Shown: piece by piece, positions 9,101-17,999 of the stretch | How the letters are laid out: each line of letters starts with the position of its first letter | How positions within the stretch are numbered: position 1 is the first letter of the stretch | Origin: Nonomuraea soli | GTDB lineage: Bacteria > Actinomycetota > Actinomycetes > Streptosporangiales > Streptosporangiaceae | Length of the DNA stretch: 64,000 nucleotides | Assembly: GCF_013761175.1 (NCBI RefSeq) | Contig: NZ_JACDUR010000001.1 | Span: 62,001-126,000, forward strand | Reading direction: 5' to 3' | Position numbers and translations under genes: made by a program | The notes under the pieces: model-generated | Database searches by the model: none | The model's input: only the letters and a program-made list of their open reading frames with translations | What the model was told of the DNA's origin: nothing

Positions 9101-9115
9101 CGGTACGGTTTATGC

Positions 9116-9769
9116 ATGGTCTACGAGACGCTGAAGGAGCAGATCATCGAGGGGGTGCTCCAGCCGGGCCGGCGTCTCGTCGAGCGTGAGCTCGGCACCG
9201 AGCACGGTGTCTCCCGGGTCCCCGTCCGCGAGGCGCTGCGGCGCCTGGAGGCCGAGCGCCTGGTCGTGGTCGTGCCGCGCAAGGGCGTGCTGGTGCGCCC
9301 GTTCACTCCGGCCGACGTCGCCGACCTGTTCGACGTGCGCGAGAGCCTGGAGGTGCTGGCCGCAAGGCTGGCCGCCGCGCAGGCCACCGACGCCGATCTC
9401 AAGCGCCTGCGTGCCTCCCTTGAGCATGCCGCCCGCCAGAGCGTGCCCTCGGAGATCGCCCGCGCCAACGCCGCCTTCCACACGGTCGTCGTCGAGTTGT
9501 CGGGCAACGCCCTGCTCGTCGACATCATGCGCCCGCTGGAGGCCAGGCTGCGCTGGCTGTTCAGGCTCACCTCCAGCCGCGACATCGCCCAGCAGTGCGC
9601 CGAGCACGCCGAGCTGTTCTCCGCGATCGCATCCCACGATCCCGACGCGGCCGCGGAGTGCGCGCTCAAGCACGTCAGCAGCGGCCGCGCCCCCTCGCTC
9701 GAGCTGGCCAAGGGCTGGAGCGCCGTCGACACGCTGGAGGTGGCGCGCAGCCGCCGCAAGAGGTCCTAG
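9116..9769 (+). CDS. GntR family transcriptional regulator (FadR/FCD subfamily)
   Basis: A 217-residue regulator. The N-terminal winged helix is VYETLKEQIIEGVLQPGRRL ... GVSRVPVREALRRLEAERLVVVVPRKGVLV, and the C-terminal all-helical FCD domain begins at VADLFDVRESLEVLAARLAA; FCD domains bind small carboxylates or acyl-CoAs. The start ATG at 9116 begins at the canonical YETLKEQI sequence. It lies downstream of the thioesterase, possibly in the same transcript. Its TAG stop overlaps by 4 bases the stop of the SDR gene on the other strand. It could be a local regulator of the catabolic genes; its target is not visible. Confidence 0.9.
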   Translation: MVYETLKEQIIEGVLQPGRRLVERELGTEHGVSRVPVREALRRLEAERLVVVVPRKGVLVRPFTPADVADLFDVRESLEVLAARLAAAQATDADLKRLRASLEHAARQSVPSEIARANAAFHTVVVELSGNALLVDIMRPLEARLRWLFRLTSSRDIAQQCAEHAELFSAIASHDPDAAAECALKHVSSGRAPSLELAKGWSAVDTLEVARSRRKRS

Positions 9770-10515
9770 TACCCGGCTCCGGTGAGCAGCCCTCCGTCGA
9801 CCGTGAACTCACTGCCGGTGCAGTAGCTGGAGCGGTCGGAGGCCAGGAAGGCCACCACGTGGGAGACCTCGATCGGCTTGGCGAAGCGCTTGATGACCAT
9901 CGACTTGACGAAGGCGTCGGCGTCGACCTCCGTCATCATCTCGGGGTCGAGGACCATGTTCGTGTTGATCGCGCCGGGGTGCACGCTGTTGACGCGGATC
10001 TTGAAGGGGGCCAGCTCGCGCGCCGCGGCCTTGGTGACGCCGCGGATGCCGAACTTCGAGGCGGCGTAGGCCGACAGTCCCGCCGCGCCGATGAAGCCCT
10101 CGATGGAGGAGATGTTGACGATCGAGCCGCGTCCCGAGGCCTTCATGGGCTCGATCACCGACTTCACGCCGAGCCAGGTGCCCTTCAGGTTGACGTCCAG
10201 GACGCGGGAGAACTCCTCGATTGGCATATCGGCGATACGGCTAAATTTCAGGATCCCGGCGTTGTTGACCAGGATGTTGAGCTTGCCGTACGTCTCCACA
10301 ACCGTCTCCACCGCCCGCGCCCATTCCTCGGGCCGGGTGACGTCCTGACGCACGAACGTCGCCCCGGTCTCGGCGGCCAGGGCCTTGCCCTCCTCCTCCA
10401 GCACGTCGCCGAAGACCACCTGGGCGCCCTCCTCCAGGAACAGGCGCACGTGGGATTCCCCCATGCCCCTGGCGCCCCCGGTGATCAGCGCGACCTTGCC
10501 GTCCAGCAGGCCCAT
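9766..10515 (-). CDS. SDR family oxidoreductase (3-alpha/20-beta-hydroxysteroid dehydrogenase-like)
   Basis: A 249-residue classical short-chain dehydrogenase: TGGARGMG dinucleotide motif near residue 12, NNAG near 86, catalytic Ser in VNISSIEG, and YAASK (YxxxK). The C-terminal YCTGSEFTVDGGLLTG is typical of the 3-alpha/20-beta-hydroxysteroid dehydrogenase-like group. It would oxidise or reduce a secondary alcohol with NAD(P). Last gene of the five-gene operon that begins with DUF35; its ATG overlaps by one base the TGA of the NDP-forming CoA ligase (TGATG). The role is inferred to be beta-oxidation-like or ring hydroxyl oxidation in the same pathway. Confidence 0.9.
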   Translation of the reverse strand: MGLLDGKVALITGGARGMGESHVRLFLEEGAQVVFGDVLEEEGKALAAETGATFVRQDVTRPEEWARAVETVVETYGKLNILVNNAGILKFSRIADMPIEEFSRVLDVNLKGTWLGVKSVIEPMKASGRGSIVNISSIEGFIGAAGLSAYAASKFGIRGVTKAAARELAPFKIRVNSVHPGAINTNMVLDPEMMTEVDADAFVKSMVIKRFAKPIEVSHVVAFLASDRSSYCTGSEFTVDGGLLTGAGY

Positions 10516-12524
10516 CACAGACTCCTTCCCGCGGCGACGGCCACCGCCGCCGCCTCCATCGACCGGTAGACGGGCAGCCGCGAGGCGATGGCCCGTAGCT
10601 CGTTCTCGACCCCGGGCGGGGCGACGTCGGCGTTCCTCAGCACCAGGCTCAGCCGGGTGCCCCTGACCTGGACGAGCTCGCGCGCGAAGGCGTGGAGCGG
10701 CTCGGCGGAGGAGCCGTAGGTGAAGAAGCTCTGCACGTTGACGTGGGCGACGACGTCGCCGTACGGCAGGCGGGGGAGTATCGCCTCGATGGCCCTTCTG
10801 GCCAGGGAGGGGTCGGCGCGGGGGCCGACGGGGATCTCCAAGGGGTTGGCCAGCGAGCTGCCCGCGCCCAGGCCGAGGCCGTCGAGGGCGCCGTCGGGCA
10901 GGGGCGGCAGGGACAACCCCCGGCGGTCGAAGGCGTCGGCGGCCAGCACGCTCGCCCCGCCGCTGGGCCCGATGACGAGCACTCCGGCCGGACGCCGACC
11001 GGCGCCGTGATCGGCGGACGTAGAGTGAGAGGTCCCGTGATCGGCGGCCGGGGCGTGCGCCTGGAAGTAGGAGAGCACCCCGATCAGGTCGTCCTGGCTG
11101 TCGACGAGCACCGTGCCGGTCTGCTCGGCCAGCGCCCGCCACACCCGGCCGTCGCCCGCCATACCGCCGGTGTGCGAGGCCGCGGCGAGCCGTCCCTGGC
11201 GGGTGCGGCCCCCAACCAGCAGGGCCACCGGCTTGCCCGTCTCCCGCAGCGCCTCGAACAGCGCCCTCCCGTCACGCGGGTCCTCCAGGTAGAGCCCGAT
11301 CGCCGTGGTCTCCCGGTCGCCGGCCAGCCAGCCGAGCAGCTCGGCGGGGCCGACGTCCGCGCAGTTGCCCACGGTGGCGACCCGGCTGAAGCGCAGCCCG
11401 CGCAGCTCGCCGACCTTGACGACCTCGCCGGCCAGGCCGCCGCTCTGCGAGACGAGGGCGATGCCGCCCGGCTCGCCGAGACCGCCGCCGACGAAGGTCT
11501 GGCGGCCTCGGGGCGAGTAGACGCCCATGCAGTTGGGCCCCAGCAAGCGGCTTCCCGGCGGCATCGCGCCGAGCAGCTCGGCCTCCAGGTCGGCGCGTCC
11601 CGCCTCGCCGAATCCGCCGCTCATCACCTGGATGTACGGCACGCCGTCCGCCTGCCGTACGACCTCGGCGCATCGGGCGGCGGGCACCGCGACCAGCGCG
11701 TAGTCCACGCCCGACAGCGTCGGCACGGCAGGTACGCCGTCGATGGAGGAGGCCGTGGGGTGCACAGCGACGACCGGGACACCGCTCTGCTTGTAGAAGC
11801 CGAGGAACATGTTGCCGAAGCCCGGCCTGGTGGTGGAGGCGCCCACCACGGCGACGCGCCGAGGCTCGAACAGCGCGGTGAAGTCGCCCGCGCGGCGGGG
11901 GGCGGGCGCGGGGGCGCAGCCCTCGATGTAGCGGGCGTCGACGGCCACCAGCCCGCCGGGCCCGGCGATGACGGGATTGAGCTCGAACTCGCCCAGTTCC
12001 AGCCGCTCCCACAACCCTCCGTTGCCGCCCAGGGCCAGCAGCAGCTTGACCAGGGCGGACACGTCGACGGCCGGGGTGCCGCGATGGCCGTGCAGGAGCG
12101 GGGAGCCGCGCAGGCCGTCGACCATGGCCCGCGCGTCGTCCTCGGTGATCGGGCACACGCGCAGCACCGTGTCGCGCAGCACCTCGGTCCAGACGCCGCC
12201 GAGACCGAAGAGCAGCACCGGCCCCGCCATGGGGTCGCGGACGAGCCCGGCGATCAGCTCGACCCCGGCGGGCGCCTGCTCCTCGACGAGGTAGGAGGCG
12301 AAGCCCATCTCGGCCGCCGCCGCGGGCAGGCCGGCGTGGTCGAGGCCGAGCCGTACGCCGCCCACGTCCGACTTGTGCAGCACGCCCGACGCCTTGAGCA
12401 CCAGGGGCGCGGTCAGGGCGGCGCACGAGGTGAAGTCGCCGTCGGTGACCAGCACGCCCCTGGGCACGGGGATGCCCGATGCGAGCAGCAGCTCCTTGAC
12501 CGCGTGCTCAGACCAGGTGGCCAT
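10515..12524 (-). CDS. NDP-forming acyl-CoA synthetase (acetate--CoA ligase family, fused subunits)
   Basis: A 669-residue fusion of the two subunits of ADP-forming acyl-CoA synthetase in permuted order. An ATP-grasp domain is N-terminal (GIPVPRGVLVTDG, LVLKASGVLHKSDVGGVRLGL), then a CoA-binding Rossmann domain (RRVAVVGASTTRPGFGNMFLGFYKQSG) and the succinyl-CoA-synthetase-like domain with the phospho-histidine motif SHTGGMAG. It makes acyl-CoA from acid and CoA with ATP to ADP and Pi, or runs in reverse. The ATG at 12524 overlaps the end of the AMP-forming ligase gene by 17 bases. Two CoA ligases of different chemistry in one operon suggest two acid substrates or one acting in the thioester-cleaving direction. 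Confidence 0.9.
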   Translation of the reverse strand: MATWSEHAVKELLLASGIPVPRGVLVTDGDFTSCAALTAPLVLKASGVLHKSDVGGVRLGLDHAGLPAAAAEMGFASYLVEEQAPAGVELIAGLVRDPMAGPVLLFGLGGVWTEVLRDTVLRVCPITEDDARAMVDGLRGSPLLHGHRGTPAVDVSALVKLLLALGGNGGLWERLELGEFELNPVIAGPGGLVAVDARYIEGCAPAPAPRRAGDFTALFEPRRVAVVGASTTRPGFGNMFLGFYKQSGVPVVAVHPTASSIDGVPAVPTLSGVDYALVAVPAARCAEVVRQADGVPYIQVMSGGFGEAGRADLEAELLGAMPPGSRLLGPNCMGVYSPRGRQTFVGGGLGEPGGIALVSQSGGLAGEVVKVGELRGLRFSRVATVGNCADVGPAELLGWLAGDRETTAIGLYLEDPRDGRALFEALRETGKPVALLVGGRTRQGRLAAASHTGGMAGDGRVWRALAEQTGTVLVDSQDDLIGVLSYFQAHAPAADHGTSHSTSADHGAGRRPAGVLVIGPSGGASVLAADAFDRRGLSLPPLPDGALDGLGLGAGSSLANPLEIPVGPRADPSLARRAIEAILPRLPYGDVVAHVNVQSFFTYGSSAEPLHAFARELVQVRGTRLSLVLRNADVAPPGVENELRAIASRLPVYRSMEAAAVAVAAGRSL

Positions 12525-14013
12525 ACAGTTCCCGGATCTCCCGCCTGAGCAGCTTGCCGGGCCCGCCGGAGGCGTCCTGGAAGTGCGGCAGCTCGTCGGC
12601 GACCACGATGTGGTCGGGCTGCTGGTGGGCGGGCAGCGACTCCGACAGCGCGAGCGCGACCTTGGCGGCGTCGAGCGAGTGACCCGCGCGGGGCACGACG
12701 GCCAGCAGGATCTTCTGCTCCGGGGCGCCCTCGGGGACGCCGACCACGCCGGCCTCCGCCACGTCGTCCAGGGCCGCGGCGGCCTCCTCGACGGCGGCGG
12801 GCTGGCTCCAGTGGCCGCCCTTGGCGATGGCGTCCTCGCGCCGGCCGAGCACGGTGAGGACGCCGTCCTCCGAGACGACGCCGAGGTCGCCGCCGACGAA
12901 CCATTCGCCGCGCAGGACCTCGTCGGAGGGCAGTCCGTCGTAGCCGGCCATGCGGTGCGGCCCGGCGAGGTTGATCTCGCCGGTCCGGCCGACGACACGT
13001 CCGCCGGAGGGGTCGGTGATCCGGACGGCGTTGCCCATCCTGGCCCGGCCGGAGGAGCCGAGCGGCGTGGATCCGTCGTCGACCCGTCCCATGCAGGTGT
13101 AGGGCGCCTCCGTCTGGCCGTAGTAGGAGTAGACCCCGGCCTCGGGCAGGCGTTCCTTGATGCGCGAGAGCATGGTCGCGGTGAGCGGCTCGCCGCCCAG
13201 CATGATCACCCGCAGGGACGACAGGTCGACCCCGGCGTGCTCGTCGGAGCCGAGCAGGGCCGCGTAGAACGAGGGGATCTGCGAGACATGGGTGACCTTC
13301 TCGCGCGGCACCACCTTCAGGAAGTTGCCGGGGCCCCAGTCCTGCTCCAGCACCAGCCGCATCCCCGCGTAGAGGGCGGGGCCGACGATGGCGGGGAAGC
13401 CGATGCCCCAGATGATCGCGCCGGTGCCGAAGACGGAGTCCTGGGAGCGCGGCACGTCGAGCCAGATCTGCGCCGTGGCGATGGAGGAGGCGTGGGTGTG
13501 CACGACGGGCTTGGGCAGCCCTGTCGTCCCCGAGGTGTAGTAGAGCGCCACCGGGTCGTCGTGGGATCCGCGGAGCTCTGGCTCGTCCTGGTTGTCCGAG
13601 ACCAGCGACTCGGCGGCGATCCACGAGGTGATGCCGGGCAGGTTGGGCCTGATCTGCTCGATCACCCGCGCCACCGTGGCGTCGTAGACGAACGCCGTGC
13701 AGCCCGACCGCTCCACCACGGCCTGGAGCGTCTCGACCGGCCAGAAGGGGTTGAGCGCCGCGGTGACCGCGCCGAGCTTGGCCTGGGCCAGGTAGATCTG
13801 CGCCACCAGGAGCGTCTCGTTCAGCAGCGCGGCGACGCGCTGGCCGGGCACGATCCCGGCCGCCGCGAGCGCGTGCGCGCGCTCGTTGACGGCGCGGTTG
13901 AGCTCGTCGTAGGTGAAGCTCTGCTCGCCGCAGTAGGTGAGCGCGACCCGATCGGGAGTGCGCAGCGCGCCGGCCGTCAGGATCGCGTAGCCGTAGTTTC
14001 CATATGGCGACAT
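12508..14013 (-). CDS. AMP-forming acyl-CoA synthetase (class I adenylate-forming enzyme)
   Basis: A 501-residue adenylate-forming ligase. The P-loop YYTSGTTGLPKP near residue 155, the A5 motif YYGQTEAPY, the A7 region GGDLGVVSEDG and the hinge GRREDAIAKGGHW are all present. The C-terminal lysine region (GPGKLLRREI) is consistent with an active catalytic lysine. It activates a carboxylic acid as acyl-AMP and transfers it to CoA. The ATG at 14013 has GGGAGG seven bases upstream. It lies 16 bases after the small VOC gene and is third in the operon started by DUF35. The start MSPYGNYGYAIL is near that of benzoate/cyclohexanoate-type ligases, but the substrate is uncertain. Confidence 0.92.
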   Translation of the reverse strand: MSPYGNYGYAILTAGALRTPDRVALTYCGEQSFTYDELNRAVNERAHALAAAGIVPGQRVAALLNETLLVAQIYLAQAKLGAVTAALNPFWPVETLQAVVERSGCTAFVYDATVARVIEQIRPNLPGITSWIAAESLVSDNQDEPELRGSHDDPVALYYTSGTTGLPKPVVHTHASSIATAQIWLDVPRSQDSVFGTGAIIWGIGFPAIVGPALYAGMRLVLEQDWGPGNFLKVVPREKVTHVSQIPSFYAALLGSDEHAGVDLSSLRVIMLGGEPLTATMLSRIKERLPEAGVYSYYGQTEAPYTCMGRVDDGSTPLGSSGRARMGNAVRITDPSGGRVVGRTGEINLAGPHRMAGYDGLPSDEVLRGEWFVGGDLGVVSEDGVLTVLGRREDAIAKGGHWSQPAAVEEAAAALDDVAEAGVVGVPEGAPEQKILLAVVPRAGHSLDAAKVALALSESLPAHQQPDHIVVADELPHFQDASGGPGKLLRREIRELYGHLV

Positions 14014-14029
14014 GGGGGGTGCCTCCCGA

Positions 14030-14353
14030 TCAGAGTGGCTGGTACAGCACGAAGGGGTTGCCCGACGGGTCGCGCAGCACCGCGCGCAGTTCGTGCGGCC
14101 CGCTCTCGGCCGGCCGCTCGACCTTCCCGCCCCGCTCCAGGAACTCCTGTACGGCCACGGCCAGGTCCTCGACCTTGAAGGAGGGCACCGGATCGCCCAC
14201 CACGTGCTCGGCGGGACCGGCCAGCGCGATGGTGACCGTACCTCCGTCGAGGGCGGCGAAGCGGTCGCCGTCGCGGAACTTGACCGGCAGGCCGTAGAAC
14301 TCGATCGCCTGGTCCAGGTCGGCGACGGGGATGAGCACGTTGCCGAGTTTCAT
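14030..14353 (-). CDS. Small VOC family protein
   Basis: A 107-residue single-chain VOC protein: LGNVLIPVADLDQAIEFYG opens the first module and LRDPSGNPFVLYQPL closes the second. Half-size VOC proteins dimerise to form the metal site. Several usual metal ligands are missing here: the first strand has NVLIPV in place of an H, so it may bind ligand without catalysing. The ATG at 14353 overlaps the DUF35 stop by 4 bases. Position between DUF35 and a CoA ligase suggests a binding, epimerase or lyase role in the same pathway. Confidence 0.82.
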   Translation of the reverse strand: MKLGNVLIPVADLDQAIEFYGLPVKFRDGDRFAALDGGTVTIALAGPAEHVVGDPVPSFKVEDLAVAVQEFLERGGKVERPAESGPHELRAVLRDPSGNPFVLYQPL

Positions 14354-14688
14354 AGGGGCCTCCACTGCGGTAGGTCGTCGGCGAAACTCACCCGCACACG
14401 CTGGCCGATGCCGACCTCGTCGGCGAGGATCCGCCCGAAGGCGCGCACGCCCTCGGGCAGGTCGATCCAGGCCAGGATGTACGGCTCGCGCCCGCGGAAC
14501 TCGGGGACGAAGGAGCGGTGGACGACGGTGTAGGTGTGCACGGTCCCCTCGCCCGAGACCGGTTGGAAGGCGAGCTCGCCGCCGCAGTCGGGGCACTCCT
14601 CGGCGGGCAGGTGGACGTAGCGGGCGCAGGGATCGCAGCGCTGAATGACCAGCTCGCCGCGCGCGCATGCGGCCCAGTAGGCGTCCAT
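14350..14688 (-). CDS. Zn-ribbon/OB-fold protein (DUF35)
   Basis: A 112-residue protein of the DUF35 family. A rubredoxin-like zinc ribbon (CDPCARYVHLPAEECPDCG, two CxxC pairs at about residues 18-37) is followed by an OB-fold (GEGTVHTYTVVHRSF ... YILAWIDLPEGVRAFGRI). DUF35 proteins work with thiolase-like partners: in steroid side-chain degradation they form aldolases with Ltp2-type proteins by presenting CoA esters. No thiolase gene is adjacent. The only candidate in the window is at 39053, behind the same operator motif. First gene of a five-gene operon; site B lies 8 bases upstream of its start. Confidence 0.9.
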   Translation of the reverse strand: MDAYWAACARGELVIQRCDPCARYVHLPAEECPDCGGELAFQPVSGEGTVHTYTVVHRSFVPEFRGREPYILAWIDLPEGVRAFGRILADEVGIGQRVRVSFADDLPQWRPL

Positions 14689-14696
14689 CGATTGCC

Positions 14697-14716
14697 AAGC
14701 TAGCGCACGCTTGGTT
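14697..14716 (-). promoter_or_regulatory. Operator-like palindrome, site B of shared 20-bp motif
   Basis: Read on the minus strand: AACCAAGCGTGCGCTAGCTT, differing from site A by one base in 20. It lies 8 bases before the ATG of the DUF35 gene, so it likely controls the whole five-gene operon to 9766. It falls in the gap after the Ser/Thr kinase gene. Confidence 0.6.
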
Positions 14717-14740
14717 GGGGCACAACAGGTCGAATCCGGC

Positions 14741-16456
14741 TCAACCGGGCGGCGGCTCGCTGATCACGTCGGTGGGCTCGGACTCGGCCGTGGGCATCGC
14801 CCTCGAGCTCGCCTCGGTCGTCGGCGACGGGACGGTCCTGGCCGTCGGCGACGGCGCGCTCTGAGAGGTGCCGGTCGGTTCCTGGCTCGGGCAGGGCGGC
14901 CCGTCCATCGGCGCCTCGCTGACCTCCGGGCCGCTGTCGGCCACGGGCACGGTGGCCACGATGATCCCGAAGTAGGCGCGCCTGCCGCAGGCCACGTCGC
15001 CCAGGTCGCGGGTGATCGGCTGGGTGTAGCTCGTCTCGCCGGTCAGGGTGCGCACCTCGGTGCCCAGCACGCGAGAGGTGCCGCCCTCCTCGCGCCGGGT
15101 GTAGGAGATCTTCAGCTCCACCGGTCCCGTGCCCGCCGCCGTCACCCGCACCGCGCCCGCCGAACCACTCCAGCCCAGGATGGTCGCGGCCCGCACGGCA
15201 GGACGGGCGGGGGCGGACTGCGACGATCGCGTGGGCGTGGGGGCCGGCGTCGTGGGAGGCGGCGGTGGCTGGCTCTGGCCCGAGGTCGGCGGCTGCTGCC
15301 GGGAGGTGGGCGGAGCGGTGGTGACGGGAGGCTTGGTGGTGGGCCGCCTGCTGGGTCTGCGGTCGGTGGGAGGCGGCCTGGTGCCCTCGACCGTCGGGTC
15401 GATCTGCCGCGGCGACTCGGGCGGCGGCATCAGGATCGGCCCGGTGTTGCCGGTGCCCCGCGCCACGAGGAGGGCGACCAGCATCGCCACCACCGCGCCG
15501 CCCGCGATCCACAGATGCGGCGGCAGCCTCGGCACGAGGGTGACCCAGCTGCGCCCGCGCCTGATGACGGCCGTCTCGCCTTCGCCCGGGTTGTCGGGCG
15601 CCGCCAGGGGGAAACGCAGCGCCAGCAGGGTGGCCAGTTCCGCCAGGTGACGCCGGCCGCGTTTCTCCCATTCGGGGCCGTAGCCCGCGAGCGCGTCCTC
15701 CTCCAGCTCCGACAGGAACTCGGTCGCCGAGCCGTACCTGGTCGCGGCGTCCTTGGCCAGGCCCCGGCGTAACAGGTCACGCAGCATGTCGGGCACGAGT
15801 TCCAGCGGGACGGGGTCGTGCAGGTGCCGGTCGCGGATCTCCGAGGTGGTGCCGCGGTATGGCACGCGGCCCATCACGCACTCGAACAGCTGGCACGCGG
15901 CGGCGTACAGGTCGGCGCGCGGGTTGAAGCCGTTGGTGTGCAGCCACAGCTCGGGGGCCATGTACGGCGGGCTGCCCTGCGGCACGTTGGGCTCCTCGAC
16001 GTAGCCCACGACACCGAAGTCGCCCAGCTTGCTGGTGCCGTCGGCCTGCACGAGGACGTTCTCGGGCTTGACGTCGCGGTGCGCCACGCCCTTGGCGTGC
16101 CCGGCGGCCAGCGCCAGCAGGGTGCCCTTGAGCACGGCCAGCGCCGCCTCCGGGCTGGTACGGCCGTGCTCGGCGAGCAGGGTGCGCAGCGAGACGCCGT
16201 CGACGAGCTCCATCACCACGGCGGCCCTGGTGGGGGTCTCGACGTACTCGTAGAACCGCACGACGTTCTCGTCGTCGACCTCGACCAGGCGCGGCGTCTC
16301 GGCGGTGAAGCGGGACATGAACTCGGGGTCGCGGCGCAGGGCGGCGTTGAGGTACTTGATCGCGACGTAGGCGCCGGTCTCCTGGTAGGTCGCGAGGAAG
16401 ACCCGTCCCGTGCGGCCGGCGCCAAGCTGACGTACTTCTCGGTACCCCGGGACCAA
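14741..16456 (-). CDS. Membrane-anchored serine/threonine protein kinase (PknB-like)
   Basis: A ~571-residue Hanks-type kinase. The cytosolic catalytic domain has the Gly loop QLGAGRTGRVFLA, the VAIKYLN lysine, the HRDVKPENVL catalytic loop, GDFGVVGY and MAPELW. A membrane segment (LWIAGGAVVAMLVALLVA) follows, then a Pro/Thr-rich extracellular linker and a ~100-residue external domain of unknown fold ending in Ser/Thr-rich sequence. No PASTA repeats are seen, so the signal sensed differs from PknB. I chose the TTG start giving MVPGYREVRQLG because GGGGG lies six bases upstream; an ATG at 16501 is in frame but without a ribosome site. The external domain may sense an envelope signal. Confidence 0.88.
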   Translation of the reverse strand: MVPGYREVRQLGAGRTGRVFLATYQETGAYVAIKYLNAALRRDPEFMSRFTAETPRLVEVDDENVVRFYEYVETPTRAAVVMELVDGVSLRTLLAEHGRTSPEAALAVLKGTLLALAAGHAKGVAHRDVKPENVLVQADGTSKLGDFGVVGYVEEPNVPQGSPPYMAPELWLHTNGFNPRADLYAAACQLFECVMGRVPYRGTTSEIRDRHLHDPVPLELVPDMLRDLLRRGLAKDAATRYGSATEFLSELEEDALAGYGPEWEKRGRRHLAELATLLALRFPLAAPDNPGEGETAVIRRGRSWVTLVPRLPPHLWIAGGAVVAMLVALLVARGTGNTGPILMPPPESPRQIDPTVEGTRPPPTDRRPSRRPTTKPPVTTAPPTSRQQPPTSGQSQPPPPPTTPAPTPTRSSQSAPARPAVRAATILGWSGSAGAVRVTAAGTGPVELKISYTRREEGGTSRVLGTEVRTLTGETSYTQPITRDLGDVACGRRAYFGIIVATVPVADSGPEVSEAPMDGPPCPSQEPTGTSQSAPSPTARTVPSPTTEASSRAMPTAESEPTDVISEPPPG

Positions 16457-16632
16457 GATCAACCCCCATTGAGTCGCCCGTCTAGGATTCGACGGTCTCA
16501 CCCGGGGTCCCGGTTGTCACGAGTCACGATATTTAACGTGTCGTGCTGGAAATATCACTCTATGTGAAGCGAGACAAGCCGGGCGCCGCCAAGCGCGTTG
16601 TGGGGGAGGGTCGAGATTGTTAAGCTCCAGAG

Positions 16633-17229
16633 GTGAACCAAGCAAGCGCTCGGCTAGCAGTGCTGGTGATGGAGATGCAGCGAGGAGTCGTCGGCGACCT
16701 CACGAAATTTCCTGACCTGGTGGATGACGGGCTGATCGACAACACCGCCTCGCTCCTGCGTGCCGCCCGCGCCGCCGCCATGCCCGTCGTGCACTGCACC
16801 GCCGCCTTCCGCGCGGACCGGGCGGGATCGTTCACCGACAACTGCCCGTTCATCGTGCACCTGCTGAAGGACCCCGGCCACATGCTGGAGGGCACCCCCG
16901 CCGTCGAGGTGCTGCCGCAGCTGTGGGACGACGGCGACCTGGAGAGCCGCCGCTACCACGGCTTCTCGCCCTTCACCGGCACCACCCTCGACCGGCGCCT
17001 GCGCGCGATGGGCGTCACCCACCTGATCGCCGCCGGGGTCTCGCTCAACCTCGGCATCCCCGGCCTGGCCCTCGAAGCGGTCAACCTCGGCTACCACGTC
17101 ACCGTCGCCACCGACGCCGTCGCCGGCGTGCCACGGGAGTACGCCCAGGCCGTCATGAAGCACACCATCAGCCTGCTGGCCACCCGCAGGACCACCGCCG
17201 ACCTCGTCGCGGCCATCAAGGAGAGGTGA
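16633..17229 (+). CDS. Isochorismatase-like protein with degenerate catalytic triad
   Basis: A 198-residue member of the isochorismatase/cysteine hydrolase fold: LAVLVMEMQRG, VVHCTAAFR, HGFSPFTGTTLDRRLRAMGVTHLIAAGV and ALEAVNLGYHVTVATDAVAG all align. The usual Asp-Lys-Cys triad is absent: Asp is Glu14, the Lys position is Tyr108, and the cysteine in the T-D/N-x-C-V motif is Gly141 (GVSLNLGI). It is therefore unlikely to be a canonical amidase. The GTG at 16633 is followed within three bases by the shared 20-bp operator motif (site C). It overlaps the SDR gene by one base, so the two form an operon. Function unknown; a binding or lyase role in the catabolic regulon is possible. Confidence 0.8.
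   Translation: MNQASARLAVLVMEMQRGVVGDLTKFPDLVDDGLIDNTASLLRAARAAAMPVVHCTAAFRADRAGSFTDNCPFIVHLLKDPGHMLEGTPAVEVLPQLWDDGDLESRRYHGFSPFTGTTLDRRLRAMGVTHLIAAGVSLNLGIPGLALEAVNLGYHVTVATDAVAGVPREYAQAVMKHTISLLATRRTTADLVAAIKER
16636..16655 (+). promoter_or_regulatory. Operator-like palindrome, site C of shared 20-bp motif
   Basis: AACCAAGCAAGCGCTCGGCT, half-sites AACCAAGC and GCTCGGCT around AAGC. It overlaps the first codons of the isochorismatase-like gene, which would suit a leaderless or near-leaderless transcript. Confidence 0.5.
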
Positions 17230-17993
17230 TGGAAGGACTGCGCCTGGACGGCAGGACGGCCGTCGTGACCGGGGGAGCCGGGGCCATCGGCGCCGCCATC
17301 AGCCGTGACCTGGCCGACCTCGGCGCCCACGTGATCGTCGCCGACCGCGACCTGCCGGGAGCCGAGAAGATCGCCGCCGAGCTCGTGGTCGAGCTGGGCG
17401 GCGGCACCCGGATGTGCCTCGGCAGAGCCGCCCACCTCGACCTGGCCTCACCCGCCTCGATCGAGGAGTTCGCCGCAGCCCACCAGCCCGACGTCGTCGT
17501 CCACAACGCAGGCGTCTCGGTCGTCGAGCCGTTCGTGGCGGGCGACCCCGCCATGTGGGACCTGATGTGGCAGGTCAACCTGCGCGGGCCGATGTTGCTG
17601 ACCAAGCTCGTGCTGCCGCGCATGACGGAGCGGGGCTGGGGGCGGCTCGTCTACATCTCCTCCGACGGCGCCCGCGCGGGCTCGGGCGGGGAGGGTGCCT
17701 ACGCCGCCACCAAGGCCGGGCTGTTCGGCCTGGCCAAGTCGCTGGCCAGGGAGGTCGCCAGGGGCGGGGTGACCGTCAACGTCGTCTGCCCGGGGCCCAC
17801 GGACACCCCGATGCTGCGCCGGGTCTCCGCCGAGCAGCCCGGGCTGGTCGACAAGCTCGCCCGCGCCATCCCGATGCGCCGCCTGGGCGAGCCCGCCGAC
17901 GTGGCCGGACTCGTGGCCTACCTGTGCACCCACCGCGCCGCCTACATCACCGGCCAGGTCCTGTCGGTGAGCGGCGGCGTGACGATGCATTGA
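17229..17993 (+). CDS. SDR family oxidoreductase
   Basis: A 254-residue classical SDR: TGGAGAIG near residue 15, the acidic residue in VADRD, HNAGVSVVEPF (NNAG variant), the catalytic serine in YISSDGA, and YAATK. The C-terminal YITGQVLSVSGGVTMH is typical. It would oxidise or reduce a hydroxy intermediate, possibly a hydroxyacyl-CoA. Its ATG overlaps the isochorismatase-like stop (TGATG). The TGA stop is directly followed by the end of the tnpB element, so the native terminator region was displaced by the insertion. Confidence 0.9.
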   Translation: MEGLRLDGRTAVVTGGAGAIGAAISRDLADLGAHVIVADRDLPGAEKIAAELVVELGGGTRMCLGRAAHLDLASPASIEEFAAAHQPDVVVHNAGVSVVEPFVAGDPAMWDLMWQVNLRGPMLLTKLVLPRMTERGWGRLVYISSDGARAGSGGEGAYAATKAGLFGLAKSLAREVARGGVTVNVVCPGPTDTPMLRRVSAEQPGLVDKLARAIPMRRLGEPADVAGLVAYLCTHRAAYITGQVLSVSGGVTMH

Positions 17994-17999
17994 CATCCT

